DNA from: Acinetobacter bohemicus ANC 3994
GTDB taxonomy: Bacteria; Pseudomonadota; Gammaproteobacteria; Pseudomonadales; Moraxellaceae
Reading direction: 5' to 3'
Length of the DNA: 64,000 nt
Assembly (NCBI RefSeq): GCF_000367925.1
Contig: NZ_KB849176.1
Span: 734,191-798,190, forward strand
Shown here piece by piece: positions 1 through 7,434 of the stretch. Position numbers and translations under genes: made by a program. Numbering within the stretch: the first letter of the stretch is position 1; each line of letters starts with the position of its first letter. A model generated the notes under the pieces. That model saw nothing but the letters and a program-made list of their open reading frames with translations. It was not told the origin of the DNA and made no database searches.

Positions 1-246
1 TTTAAACTACCGTTCTATACAAGTATTCAAACAAATAATGAAAGAAAAACCCTGTGGATGTATTGGGGAGTAATATTGGTATTGCTTGGGTGTTTGCTTG
101 GCTTATGGTCAATTTTCAATAGTGATTTAAAATTTTCTTTGGTTCATGTATTGGTCGCCGCAATAGCATGTTCGTTTTGGAGTATTTTAATTGTGTCTTT
201 GTTTTTTAAGATGATGAAAAATAGAAAGATCATAAACACTAAATGA
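1..246 (+). CDS. C-terminal part of an unidentified membrane protein (5' end outside window)
   Basis: The reading frame is open from base 1 and ends at a TAA at 244-246, so the ATG at 58 may be internal rather than the start. The visible 81 residues have a polar lead (about 19 residues), a hydrophobic segment (YWGVILVLLGCLLGLW), a short polar loop, a second hydrophobic segment (VLVAAIACSFWSILIVSLFF) and a basic tail (KMMKNRKIINTK). This looks like the last two membrane helices of a larger inner-membrane protein with a cytoplasmic C-terminus. A free-standing 62-residue protein from ATG 58 is the alternative; no good ribosome binding site precedes that ATG. I do not recognise the family. Confidence 0.5.
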   Translation, partial: FKLPFYTSIQTNNERKTLWMYWGVILVLLGCLLGLWSIFNSDLKFSLVHVLVAAIACSFWSILIVSLFFKMMKNRKIINTK

Positions 247-299
247 GCCATTTTCTTTTCTGGAAAATAAGTGCAGCCCATGAAATCCATATAATAAAA

Positions 300-321
300 A
301 GCCCTCAAATTTGTGAGGGCT
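300..321 (-). terminator. Rho-independent terminator of the met operon (probably bidirectional)
   Basis: An 8-bp stem AGCCCTCA/TGAGGGCT with a 6-nt loop lies 24 bases past the metI stop. On the minus strand it is followed by TTTTT; on the plus strand by a weaker T-rich run, so it can also serve the gene ending at 246. Confidence 0.8.
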
Positions 322-344
322 TTAAAATTTTGCTTGAATCATTT

Positions 345-1040
345 TTATCTTAATTTGGCTAGCCAATCGCCCATCGTCTGAACAATTTGAACCAAGAGTA
401 AAAGCACGATCACCGTTAAAATAACCACGCTGGTATCAAAACGTTGATAGCCATATGAAATCGCTAAATCACCAATACCACCTGCACCCACTGCACCCGC
501 CATTGCCGTTGCACCAATTAAGCTAATGGTGGCAGTGGTTAAGTTCAAAATCAGTGAGCTACGTGCTTCAGGTAAAATAAACTTGAAAATAATTTGTAGT
601 GGCGTTGCACCCATGGCCTGAGCGGACTCTACAATACCTTCATTGACTTCAAGTAAAGAGGTTTCAATCAACCGTCCCATATAGGGACCAATATAAATGG
701 TCAAAGGCACAATGGCTGCCCATGTACCAATTGAAGTTCCGACTAAAAGTTTAGTTAACGGAATAACGGCAATTAATAAAATAATGAAGGGCAGTGAACG
801 TAGTGCATTCACAATTGGGTTTAGAATATGGTAAATCGCACGATTGGGTAAAATACCGTCGGGGCGTGAAACCAATAAAATAATGGCTTGAATAAAACCC
901 CAAATACAACCAAACAACATGGCAAAGAACACCATGTGAAAGGTTTCTTGCAATGCAGTAATAAATTGATCAATCGAAAGGGAGCTTTTCCAGAAAGAGG
1001 AGGTTGCTTCAGTCAACCATTGTACAATCAGGTCTCTCAT
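345..1040 (-). CDS. metI: Methionine ABC transporter, permease subunit MetI
   Basis: Inner-membrane permease of the MetNIQ importer, which takes up L- and D-methionine using ATP hydrolysed by MetN. The 231-residue protein has about five hydrophobic helices and the cytoplasmic EAA loop of binding-protein-dependent permeases at about residues 138-159 (ESAQAMGATPLQ, ending LPEA), the surface that docks on the ATPase. Length is close to the family norm (about 217 in E. coli). Its ATG overlaps the metN stop by four bases (ATGA at 1037-1040), so the two are translationally coupled. It is the last gene of the operon; a terminator follows at 300-321. The identification is secure from family sequence and from the MetN and MetQ neighbours. 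Confidence 0.95.
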   Translation of the reverse strand: MRDLIVQWLTEATSSFWKSSLSIDQFITALQETFHMVFFAMLFGCIWGFIQAIILLVSRPDGILPNRAIYHILNPIVNALRSLPFIILLIAVIPLTKLLVGTSIGTWAAIVPLTIYIGPYMGRLIETSLLEVNEGIVESAQAMGATPLQIIFKFILPEARSSLILNLTTATISLIGATAMAGAVGAGGIGDLAISYGYQRFDTSVVILTVIVLLLLVQIVQTMGDWLAKLR

Positions 1041-2062
1041 AGCTGTACTCCTGATTGCTCAACTTCCACACCATTTTGTTGTAAAAATTCAATGGCTTGT
1101 TGAATGATGGCTGGGTCGCCTAACAATTGAATAAACATTTGTCCAATCACGGTGCCATTAATTTCAGTCATATTGGCAAATACAATATTTAAGCTAATAT
1201 CGAATTTTTTAATCACCGCTTGAACCACAGTTTCCTGTGCCGATTTGCCTAAAAATTGCAGGCAATAAATACTGTTGTGGTTCTGGTTTTCTAAATTATT
1301 CAAAATATTGACAGGCAGTTGTTGCTGCAACACTGTTTGAATGAAATTTTTGGTGGTCGGATGTTGCGGTCGGCTGAAAATATCAATGGTCGAGCCTGTT
1401 TCAATGACCTTGCCTTGTTCCATGACAGCAACATAATCACAAACGGTCTCAATCACATCCATTTCATGGGTCACCATGACAATGGTAATCCCTTGCTCCT
1501 GATTAATTTTTTTCAGAAGCGCCAGAACCGATTTTGTGGTTTGTGGATCGAGCGCTGACGTGGCTTCATCACAGAGTAAAATTTTAGGATGATTGGCCAA
1601 GGCGCGTGCAATACCAACGCGCTGTTTCTGACCACCAGAAAGTTCGTCAGGGAAGGCATCTTTCTTATGTTTTAGATCAATAAAATCCAGTAATTCATTG
1701 AGACGTTTTTCTCTTTCAGCTTTGCTAATGCCTAAAAGCTTCAGTGGTATTTCAATATTCGCAGCCACAGTTTTGGTTTGTAATAAATTGAAATGCTGAA
1801 AGATCATACCAATATTTGCACGTTCTTGACGTAATGAGCGCGCATCCAAAGCGGTAAAGTCTTTTTGATTAATAATCACTTGACCTTGTGTGGGACGTTC
1901 GAGCAAATTAATCAAACGAATTAAGGTACTTTTACCTGCACCACTATAGCCAATAATGCCAAAAATACTGCCTTCTGGAATCTCCAGATTAATCTGGTCC
2001 AGAGCACGTATGGTTTGACCTTTTAGCTCATAATGTTTTGAAATGTCTTTAAATTCAATCAT
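1037..2062 (-). CDS. metN: Methionine ABC transporter, ATP-binding protein MetN
   Basis: ATPase of the methionine importer, on the cytoplasmic face of MetI. Visible motifs are Walker A GYSGAGKS (residues 38-45), the ABC signature LSGGQ (141-145) and Walker B ILLCDEAT (161-168). The segment from about residue 265 to 341 fits the C-terminal NIL/ACT-like domain that binds methionine and inhibits transport when the cell is replete. At 341 residues it is full length. It is separated from upstream metQ by 73 bases that contain a strong terminator hairpin, so its expression probably depends on read-through or on a promoter in that gap. It overlaps metI by four bases. Confidence 0.96.
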   Translation of the reverse strand: MIEFKDISKHYELKGQTIRALDQINLEIPEGSIFGIIGYSGAGKSTLIRLINLLERPTQGQVIINQKDFTALDARSLRQERANIGMIFQHFNLLQTKTVAANIEIPLKLLGISKAEREKRLNELLDFIDLKHKKDAFPDELSGGQKQRVGIARALANHPKILLCDEATSALDPQTTKSVLALLKKINQEQGITIVMVTHEMDVIETVCDYVAVMEQGKVIETGSTIDIFSRPQHPTTKNFIQTVLQQQLPVNILNNLENQNHNSIYCLQFLGKSAQETVVQAVIKKFDISLNIVFANMTEINGTVIGQMFIQLLGDPAIIQQAIEFLQQNGVEVEQSGVQL

Positions 2063-2090
2063 ATCGTCAAAAACTATACAAGAAAGAAAA

Positions 2091-2115
2091 AACAGGCAAA
2101 GTTAATTTGCCTGTT
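2091..2115 (-). terminator. Intra-operon terminator between metQ and metN
   Basis: A perfect 10-bp inverted repeat AACAGGCAAA/TTTGCCTGTT with a 5-nt loop. Read on the minus strand it ends in a run of T (TTTTTTCTTTCTT) and so is a canonical rho-independent terminator. It lies 20 bases past the metQ stop and about 28 bases before the metN start. Confidence 0.85.
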
Positions 2116-2135
2116 TTGATATGCGAAGTATATTA

Positions 2136-3005
2136 CTATTTTGCTTCAGTAAGATAGCTTACAGGTTTGTTTACATCAATTTTAGTGCCACCAAAGTGTT
2201 CTTGAACATATTTGTTCACAGCTTCGGTGTGATATAGCTCGCCAACTTTCTTCAATACAGGGTCATTTTGACGGTCAGCAGCAACAGCTAAAACATTTAC
2301 ATTCATTTTAGTGCTTTGGTCCACTGGTTCATAGAAAACTGCATCTTTCAATACGTTTAAACCACCTTCCATTGCAAGGGTATTGCCTAAAACAATAGCA
2401 TCCACTTCGTCTTTCACACGTACAGCAGTTGCCATTTGAATGGGTTTAATCACAATGTTCTTTGCATTTTCTGAAATGTCAGCAGGTGTGCCTTTTACGT
2501 CATCAAAGCCTGCTTTTAATTTAATTAAACCAGCTGATTGAAGTAGTAATAAAGCACGTGACTCATTTGCACCATCATTTGGAATTGCAATGGTTGCACC
2601 TGTTTTGAAGTCTTCAAGCTTTTTAACTTTGCTTGAATAAAGACCCATTGGCTCTAAATAAGTTGTAGAGAGTGGGGCAATTTTATCTTTGTTATTGTCA
2701 TTAAAAGCAACCATGTATGCATAAGACTGGAATGCATTTACATCAATTTCTTTGTTGGCAACTGCCGTGTTCATAGACACATAGTCAGTGAAGTTTTTCA
2801 CTTCAAGTTTAATACCTGCTGCTTTTGTTTCAGGCAATGTTGCAATATAACGCCAAATATCAGCATCAGAACCAGTCGATGCCATAACAACGGTTTGTTC
2901 TTTTGCTGTATCTGTTTTTGCTGCGTCAGTTGCAGGTGCTTCTGGCTTAGAACAACCAGCTAGACCAACGGTTAAACCTAAAACAAGTCCAAGGAGCTTT
3001 TTCAT
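2136..3005 (-). CDS. metQ: Methionine-binding lipoprotein MetQ
   Basis: Substrate-binding lipoprotein of the MetNIQ importer (NlpA family). The N-terminus is a lipoprotein signal peptide with lipobox LAGC, giving Cys18 as the lipidated residue. An Ala/Thr/Asp-rich linker follows, then the periplasmic binding domain starting near VVMASTGSDADIW. At 289 residues it is the normal size. It is the first gene of the operon, unlike the metN-metI-metQ order of E. coli, and has its own terminator at 2091-2115, which would let the binding protein be made in excess over MetN and MetI. A 620-base AT-rich gap lies upstream and must contain the promoter, but I could not pick a convincing -35/-10 pair. Confidence 0.95.
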   Translation of the reverse strand: MKKLLGLVLGLTVGLAGCSKPEAPATDAAKTDTAKEQTVVMASTGSDADIWRYIATLPETKAAGIKLEVKNFTDYVSMNTAVANKEIDVNAFQSYAYMVAFNDNNKDKIAPLSTTYLEPMGLYSSKVKKLEDFKTGATIAIPNDGANESRALLLLQSAGLIKLKAGFDDVKGTPADISENAKNIVIKPIQMATAVRVKDEVDAIVLGNTLAMEGGLNVLKDAVFYEPVDQSTKMNVNVLAVAADRQNDPVLKKVGELYHTEAVNKYVQEHFGGTKIDVNKPVSYLTEAK

Positions 3006-3628
3006 GTATTTATCCCAAGTAAATTTAATTTTGGCTTTAAATTTACGAATTATTCATTGAAGAGATTAAGTCAAAGTCGAGATCAGTATAAAACGAAGGC
3101 GTGATTACAGTCATCATTTCCATATGTTTCTCTGATCTGTGCATAGCATGATAAAATTAACAAATGATGCTATGCAATTAGCAATCTGGTGAGTATCAAA
3201 TTAAAACAATAGTAAGATGTTTTAAATCGTTGTATTCATTCACGAGATTGTATTTTAACTGAATCAAAATTTGGCCCATCATAGCAATAAATCTATATGC
3301 AATATAGTGAATAAAAACTTAATAATTATCTTTTTTATAGCATAGCAAAAGTGAGATATTTGAAAATTTAATAGTAAAAACAATATATTATTTTAAATTA
3401 TATTAACAATCTGTAAGATATTGTTTTTAATGCTTCTTTATAATTTTTTTTTAAGTCTAAATCTCAAAAATAGATAATAAGAATAATGCTTTATAAAATG
3501 GAAACTTATGTTTTAAATTTATTGGTTGTTATCTGTTCAAAATAATCATCTTACAGTGTGAGATATTTTGAGTAACGAATCATTTTAGTCGGGAAAATGA
3601 GCGTTGTCTCATCGTGATTAGAAAAATA
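3006..3628. other. Long AT-rich intergenic region, no gene seen
   Basis: About 620 bases between metQ and the purD terminator with no open frame that looks coding on either strand. It is markedly richer in A+T than the flanks, especially 3220-3500. It contains an 11-bp inverted repeat AAAAACAATAT (3376-3386) / ATATTGTTTTT (3418-3428) and two copies of GTGAGATATTT (near 3351 and 3559). The metQ promoter should lie in the first 150 bases. Nothing here matches a tRNA or riboswitch I can recognise. Confidence 0.5.
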
Positions 3629-3655
3629 AAAAAGCCTGCATATCGCAGGCTTTTT
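3629..3655 (-). terminator. Terminator of purD
   Basis: Stem AAAAAGCCTGC/GCAGGCTTTTT with a 5-nt loop, 20 bases beyond the purD stop, T-rich on both strands. Confidence 0.85.
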
Positions 3656-3674
3656 AGCATCAACCTAAGGCTGA

Positions 3675-4958
3675 TTAAGCTTGTTCACGCGCAATGGCAC
3701 GGTAACCAATATCTTTACGATATTGAACGCCATCAAAAGTCACTTTTTCACAAAGTTCTAATGCTTTTGCTTGTGCTTCACCAATGGTATTGCCCAATGC
3801 GGTTACGCAAAGCACACGACCACCCGCAGTCACGATCTCGCCATTTGCATTGACAGCAGTACCTGCGTGGAAAACTTTAGCATCGGTCATTTCGGTGTCT
3901 AAACCATAAATCACGTCATCTTTGCTTGAAGTTTCAGGGTAGCCTTTAGATGCAAGTACGATACCGACAGTTTTACGCTCATCCCACTGCGCTTCCGCAG
4001 GTAAATTGCCTGCAATGCCAGCTTCAACCAAATCAACCAAAGATGATTTTAAACGCATCATGATCGGTTGGGTTTCAGGGTCACCAAAACGGCAGTTGAA
4101 TTCGATCACTTTAGGTTGACCTTGTTCATCAATCATCAAGCCTGCATATAAGAAACCTGTATAAATATGACCGTCTTTTTTCATACCTTCAACAGTTGGA
4201 CGCATGACTTCATTCATTGCTTTTTCAAAGACATCCGCAGTCACAACAGGCGCAGGAGAGTAAGCACCCATACCACCGGTGTTCGGACCTTGATCACCTT
4301 CAAAAATACGTTTGTGATCTTGTGAAGTTGCCATTGGCAAGATGTTGTCGCCATCAATCATACAAATAAAAGACGCTTCTTCACCCGCAAGGAATTCTTC
4401 AATCACTACACGTGAACCTGCATCACCAAATTTGTTGCCTGCAAGCATGTCATCAATGGCATCAAATGCTTCTTGATTGGTCATGGCAACAATCACGCCT
4501 TTACCCGCAGCAAGACCATCGGCCTTGATGACAATCGGTGCGCCATTTTGTTCAACATAGGCTTTAGCAGCAGCAACGTCTGTAAATACATCATAGAAAG
4601 CAGTAGGAATGTTGTGACGTTTTAAGAAGTGTTTAGCAAATGCTTTAGAGCCTTCAAGCTGTGCAGCAAATTGGGTCGGACCCCAAACTTTGACATCCGC
4701 AGCACGGCAGGCATCAACCACACCATTGACGAGAGGTGCTTCTGGACCAACAACAATTAAAGCAACATCATTTTCTTTAGCGAAAGCAATAATTGCCGCA
4801 TTGTCTAAAATATCGATATTAACATTTTCGCATTTATTTTCAGTTGCAGAACCTGCGTTACCCGGTGCTACAAATACTTTTGCGACTTTGTCATCTTGTG
4901 CGATTTTCCATGCAAGTGCATGTTCACGACCGCCACTACCCAAAACTAAAATATTCAT
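3675..4958 (-). CDS. purD: Phosphoribosylamine--glycine ligase (GAR synthetase)
   Basis: Joins glycine to 5-phosphoribosylamine with ATP, the second step of de novo purine synthesis, in the cytoplasm. The protein begins with the GARS N-domain motif VLGSGGREHALAWK (residues 4-17), has GPEAPLVNG in the same domain, an ATP-grasp core, and the metal/ATP-binding FNCRFGDPETQ near residue 290. At 427 residues it is full length. It is downstream of purH on the same strand with a 149-base gap filled by a palindromic repeat (4981-5085). The purH-purD order is conserved in gammaproteobacteria, so the two are probably one transcription unit. Confidence 0.97.
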   Translation of the reverse strand: MNILVLGSGGREHALAWKIAQDDKVAKVFVAPGNAGSATENKCENVNIDILDNAAIIAFAKENDVALIVVGPEAPLVNGVVDACRAADVKVWGPTQFAAQLEGSKAFAKHFLKRHNIPTAFYDVFTDVAAAKAYVEQNGAPIVIKADGLAAGKGVIVAMTNQEAFDAIDDMLAGNKFGDAGSRVVIEEFLAGEEASFICMIDGDNILPMATSQDHKRIFEGDQGPNTGGMGAYSPAPVVTADVFEKAMNEVMRPTVEGMKKDGHIYTGFLYAGLMIDEQGQPKVIEFNCRFGDPETQPIMMRLKSSLVDLVEAGIAGNLPAEAQWDERKTVGIVLASKGYPETSSKDDVIYGLDTEMTDAKVFHAGTAVNANGEIVTAGGRVLCVTALGNTIGEAQAKALELCEKVTFDGVQYRKDIGYRAIAREQA

Positions 4959-4980
4959 CTAAAAATCCCTCAAAGAAAAG

Positions 4981-5085
4981 AATCCCTCCCGACCTCCCTT
5001 TAAAAAAGGGAGGGGATCACGCATGAAAACCAAGGTTTCTTACGTGAAAAGTCCCCCTTTTTACAAAGGGGGATTTAGGGGGATT
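4981..5085. repeat. Palindromic repeat element between purH and purD
   Basis: Two hairpin-forming arms face each other around a short variable centre. Left arm 4981-5015 contains CCTCCCTTTAAAAAAGGGAGG; the right arm 5049-5085 contains TCCCCCTTTTTACAAAGGGGGA followed by TTTAGGGGGATT. The left arm resembles the reverse complement of the right, so the whole is an imperfect inverted repeat of about 105 bases. A related element lies at 56031-56205. It resembles small non-autonomous repeats scattered between genes in Acinetobacter genomes, but copy number cannot be judged from this window. Confidence 0.75.
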
Positions 5086-5107
5086 AATAAATATGACTTC
5101 TAATCAA

Positions 5108-6682
5108 TTAATGACGGAAGTGACGCATACCTGTGAATACCATTGCGATACCAGCTTCATCAGCAGCAGCAATCGTTTCTTCATCACGCATAGAACCACC
5201 CGGTTGAATGATACATTTAATGCCTGCTTTAGCAGCGTTATCAATACCATCACGGAATGGGAAGAATGCGTCAGATGCCATAACAGCACCTTCAACCACT
5301 AGGCCTGCATGTTCAGCTTTAATTGCAGCAATACGCGCTGAGTTTACACGGCTCATTTGACCTGCGCCAACACCAATGGTCTGACGACCTTTAGCATAGA
5401 CAATCGCATTTGATTTCACGTATTTTGCAACTTTCCAAGCAAAAATCATGTCATCAATTTCAGCTTCAGTTGGTGCAACTTTGGTCACCACTTTAAGGTC
5501 ATCTTTGGTGATCATGCCTAAGTCTTGGTCTTGAACCAATAAACCGCCATTCACACGTTTGTAGTCAAGTTGAGTTTGACGCGCATCAATTGCAGGGAGT
5601 TCGCCACAGACCAGTACACGTACGTTTTTCTTCGCACCAGTCACTTCAAGTACGCCTTCAGCGATACTTGGCGCAATAATCACTTCAACGAATTGACGGT
5701 CTACAATGGCTTGAGCCGTTGCAACGTCTAATTCACGGTTGAATGCAATGATGCCACCAAATGCAGATTCAGGATCTGTTGCATAAGCCAAGTCATAAGC
5801 CGCAGCAATGCCATCTAAAGACACAGCAACGCCACATGGGTTTGCGTGTTTTACAATCACACATGCAGGTTTAGCAAAAGATTTCACGCATTCAAGCGCT
5901 GCATCGGTATCTGCAATGTTGTTATACGATAATTCTTTACCTTGCAATTGTTTCGCAGTTGAAACAGAAGCTTCAGTTGCAGTGCTTTCAACATAGAATG
6001 CAGCAGACTGATGTGGGTTTTCACCGTAACGTAAATCTTGTGCTTTATTTAATTGTGTATTGAAAGTACGTGCAAATTTGTCAGCAGAACCATCTTCTTT
6101 ACCGACGCGAGCGCCTAAGTAAGATGCGATCATGCCGTCATATTGTGCAGTATGTTCAAATGCTTTAACCGCAAGGTCAAAACGAGTGGCATGAGACAAT
6201 GCACCGTCTGCTTTAAGTTCTGCAATTACTGTGTCGTAATCAGATGCATTAACCACAATACCCACAGAGGCATGGTTTTTTGCAGCAGCACGAACCATTG
6301 TAGGACCGCCGATATCGATGTTTTCAATCGCATCTGCTAGTGAACAGTTTGGTTTCGCAACAGTTGCCGCGAATGGATAAAGATTCACAACCACTAAATC
6401 GATTGCATCGATGTTGTGTTCAGCCATTACAGCTTCGTCTAGACCACGGCGAGCTAAGATGCCACCATGAATTTTTGGATGAAGTGTTTTAACACGACCA
6501 TCCATCATTTCTGGGAACCCAGTGTGCTCTGAAACTTCCACTACAGCGATATTGTTGTCTTTAAGCAACTTATATGTACCGCCAGTAGATAAAATTTCTA
6601 CCCCAAGAGCCACGAGGTTTTTAGCAAATTCAACGATCCCTGATTTATCAGATACAGAGATTAAAGCGCGTTTAATAGTCAT
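5108..6682 (-). CDS. purH: Bifunctional AICAR formyltransferase / IMP cyclohydrolase
   Basis: Catalyses the last two steps of IMP synthesis. The N-terminal MGS-like cyclohydrolase domain (about residues 1-190) carries SVSDKSG and KTLHPKIHGG. The C-terminal transformylase domain carries RYGENPHQ, VKHANPCG and the terminal GGSMRDEE/MVFTGMRHFRH. I chose the ATG at 6682 (MTIKRALISVSDKSG, 524 residues); an in-frame TTG at 6697 would add five residues without a better ribosome binding site. It lies between fis (upstream) and purD (downstream) on the same strand. The fis terminator at 6745-6769 precedes it, so it may have its own promoter in the 94 bases between. Confidence 0.97.
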   Translation of the reverse strand: MTIKRALISVSDKSGIVEFAKNLVALGVEILSTGGTYKLLKDNNIAVVEVSEHTGFPEMMDGRVKTLHPKIHGGILARRGLDEAVMAEHNIDAIDLVVVNLYPFAATVAKPNCSLADAIENIDIGGPTMVRAAAKNHASVGIVVNASDYDTVIAELKADGALSHATRFDLAVKAFEHTAQYDGMIASYLGARVGKEDGSADKFARTFNTQLNKAQDLRYGENPHQSAAFYVESTATEASVSTAKQLQGKELSYNNIADTDAALECVKSFAKPACVIVKHANPCGVAVSLDGIAAAYDLAYATDPESAFGGIIAFNRELDVATAQAIVDRQFVEVIIAPSIAEGVLEVTGAKKNVRVLVCGELPAIDARQTQLDYKRVNGGLLVQDQDLGMITKDDLKVVTKVAPTEAEIDDMIFAWKVAKYVKSNAIVYAKGRQTIGVGAGQMSRVNSARIAAIKAEHAGLVVEGAVMASDAFFPFRDGIDNAAKAGIKCIIQPGGSMRDEETIAAADEAGIAMVFTGMRHFRH

Positions 6683-6744
6683 GATTTTCGTCAACAATAT
6701 TAAAGGTCTAGATTAAAACAATAGGCAAAACGTAAGATAAAAAA

Positions 6745-6769
6745 AATGCCCACGGTAGCCGTGAGCATT
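6745..6769 (-). terminator. Terminator of fis
   Basis: Stem AATGCCCACGG/CCGTGAGCATT (one mismatch, 3-nt loop) followed on the minus strand by TTTTTTATCTTA. It lies 8 bases past the fis stop and upstream of purH. Confidence 0.75.
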
Positions 6770-6776
6770 TTATCAT

Positions 6777-7046
6777 TTATTCACTCATTAAACCGTGAGC
6801 TTTTAACTTTTTGCGTAAAGTGCCACGGTTAAGTCCGAGAATCTCGGCAGCGCGTGTCTGGTTGCCGCGAGTATATTCAAGCACTACAGATAAAAGAGGT
6901 TTCTCCATTTCTGCTAGCACCATGTCGTAAACTTGAGATGGCTGCTCACCTTGCAATTGTGCAAAATAGTGGCGAACTGCGCGATCTACGTGAATACGAA
7001 GAGCGACATCAGATTGTGCAGTAAAAATAGGAGATTTGCTATTCAT
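6777..7046 (-). CDS. fis: Nucleoid-associated DNA-binding protein Fis
   Basis: Small homodimeric nucleoid protein that bends DNA and activates rRNA and tRNA promoters in fast growth. The 89-residue product ends in the Fis/NtrC-type helix-turn-helix NQTRAAEILGLNRGTLRKKL. The preceding helices (PLLSVVLEYTRG) match the dimer core. Length fits (98 in E. coli). In E. coli fis follows dusB; here it lies upstream of purH instead. A 388-base leader/promoter region precedes it with an extended -10, a GC-rich discriminator and four phased A-tracts (7350-7429). That arrangement is what one expects of a growth-rate- and ppGpp-controlled promoter, as known for E. coli fis. The inferred 5' UTR is roughly 300 bases. 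Confidence 0.93.
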   Translation of the reverse strand: MNSKSPIFTAQSDVALRIHVDRAVRHYFAQLQGEQPSQVYDMVLAEMEKPLLSVVLEYTRGNQTRAAEILGLNRGTLRKKLKAHGLMSE

Positions 7047-7434
7047 GCGAATTAATCCGAAAAATCAAATATCACTTGGGTAAAGCGATATATAAAAGTG
7101 GTCTATAAAATTAAATGAACTCCGTTTTAGATCCTAAAGCGGAGTTCTAAAACTTGAACATTTAGCATGCCACAAACCAACGGAATGGTCGAAATTTAAG
7201 CGTAACAATAGTTAAATATTTGTTACCGACCAAAATCAAAACAAAAAAATCTGCTCAATACGCTATATATAGATAAAGCGCATTTTGCTAAATTGTATTT
7301 GTTGTGAAAAATAGCGAGGAGTTTGCGGCACAAAGCTTTCGTGGCGCGTATGATAGCATTGTCTCAGAAAAAGTGAGCAAGAAAACTGCATTTTTTTTAC
7401 ATTTTTTTGTTTTTTTTAATAGTTTTTTTCAATC
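7047..7434. other. Intergenic region upstream of fis
   Basis: 388 bases without a gene. The right end holds the A-tract promoter described at 7350-7429. The rest (7047-7342) would be the transcribed fis leader. I see no obvious terminator for the DUF3426 gene that ends at 7435, so read-through into fis is possible. Confidence 0.5.
7350..7429 (-). promoter_or_regulatory. Putative fis promoter: extended -10, GC-rich discriminator, phased A-tracts
   Basis: On the minus strand TGC-TATCAT (-10 at 7355-7350) is an extended -10, followed by the GC-rich discriminator ACGCGCC (7349-7343). A weak -35 TTGCTC (19-bp spacer) or GCTCAC (17-bp spacer) lies upstream. Four A-tracts of 7 or 8 bases (plus-strand T runs 7391-7398, 7402-7408, 7410-7417, 7423-7429) are upstream of that, with centres averaging 10.5 bases apart, i.e. 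in phase with the helix. This suggests intrinsic curvature and an UP-like element. Confidence 0.55.

Noticed and set aside
888..1103. Plus-strand open frame opposite metI/metN
   Set aside because: Antisense shadow of two well-identified genes; no ribosome site, cysteine-rich random composition.
3614..3853. Plus-strand open frame over the purD terminator and 3' end
   Set aside because: Begins inside a terminator hairpin and is antisense to purD; no domain.
7390..7432. T-runs considered as a rho-independent terminator
   Set aside because: They have no stem, and the nearby gene that ends there is on the opposite strand, where they are A-runs; a promoter role fits better.
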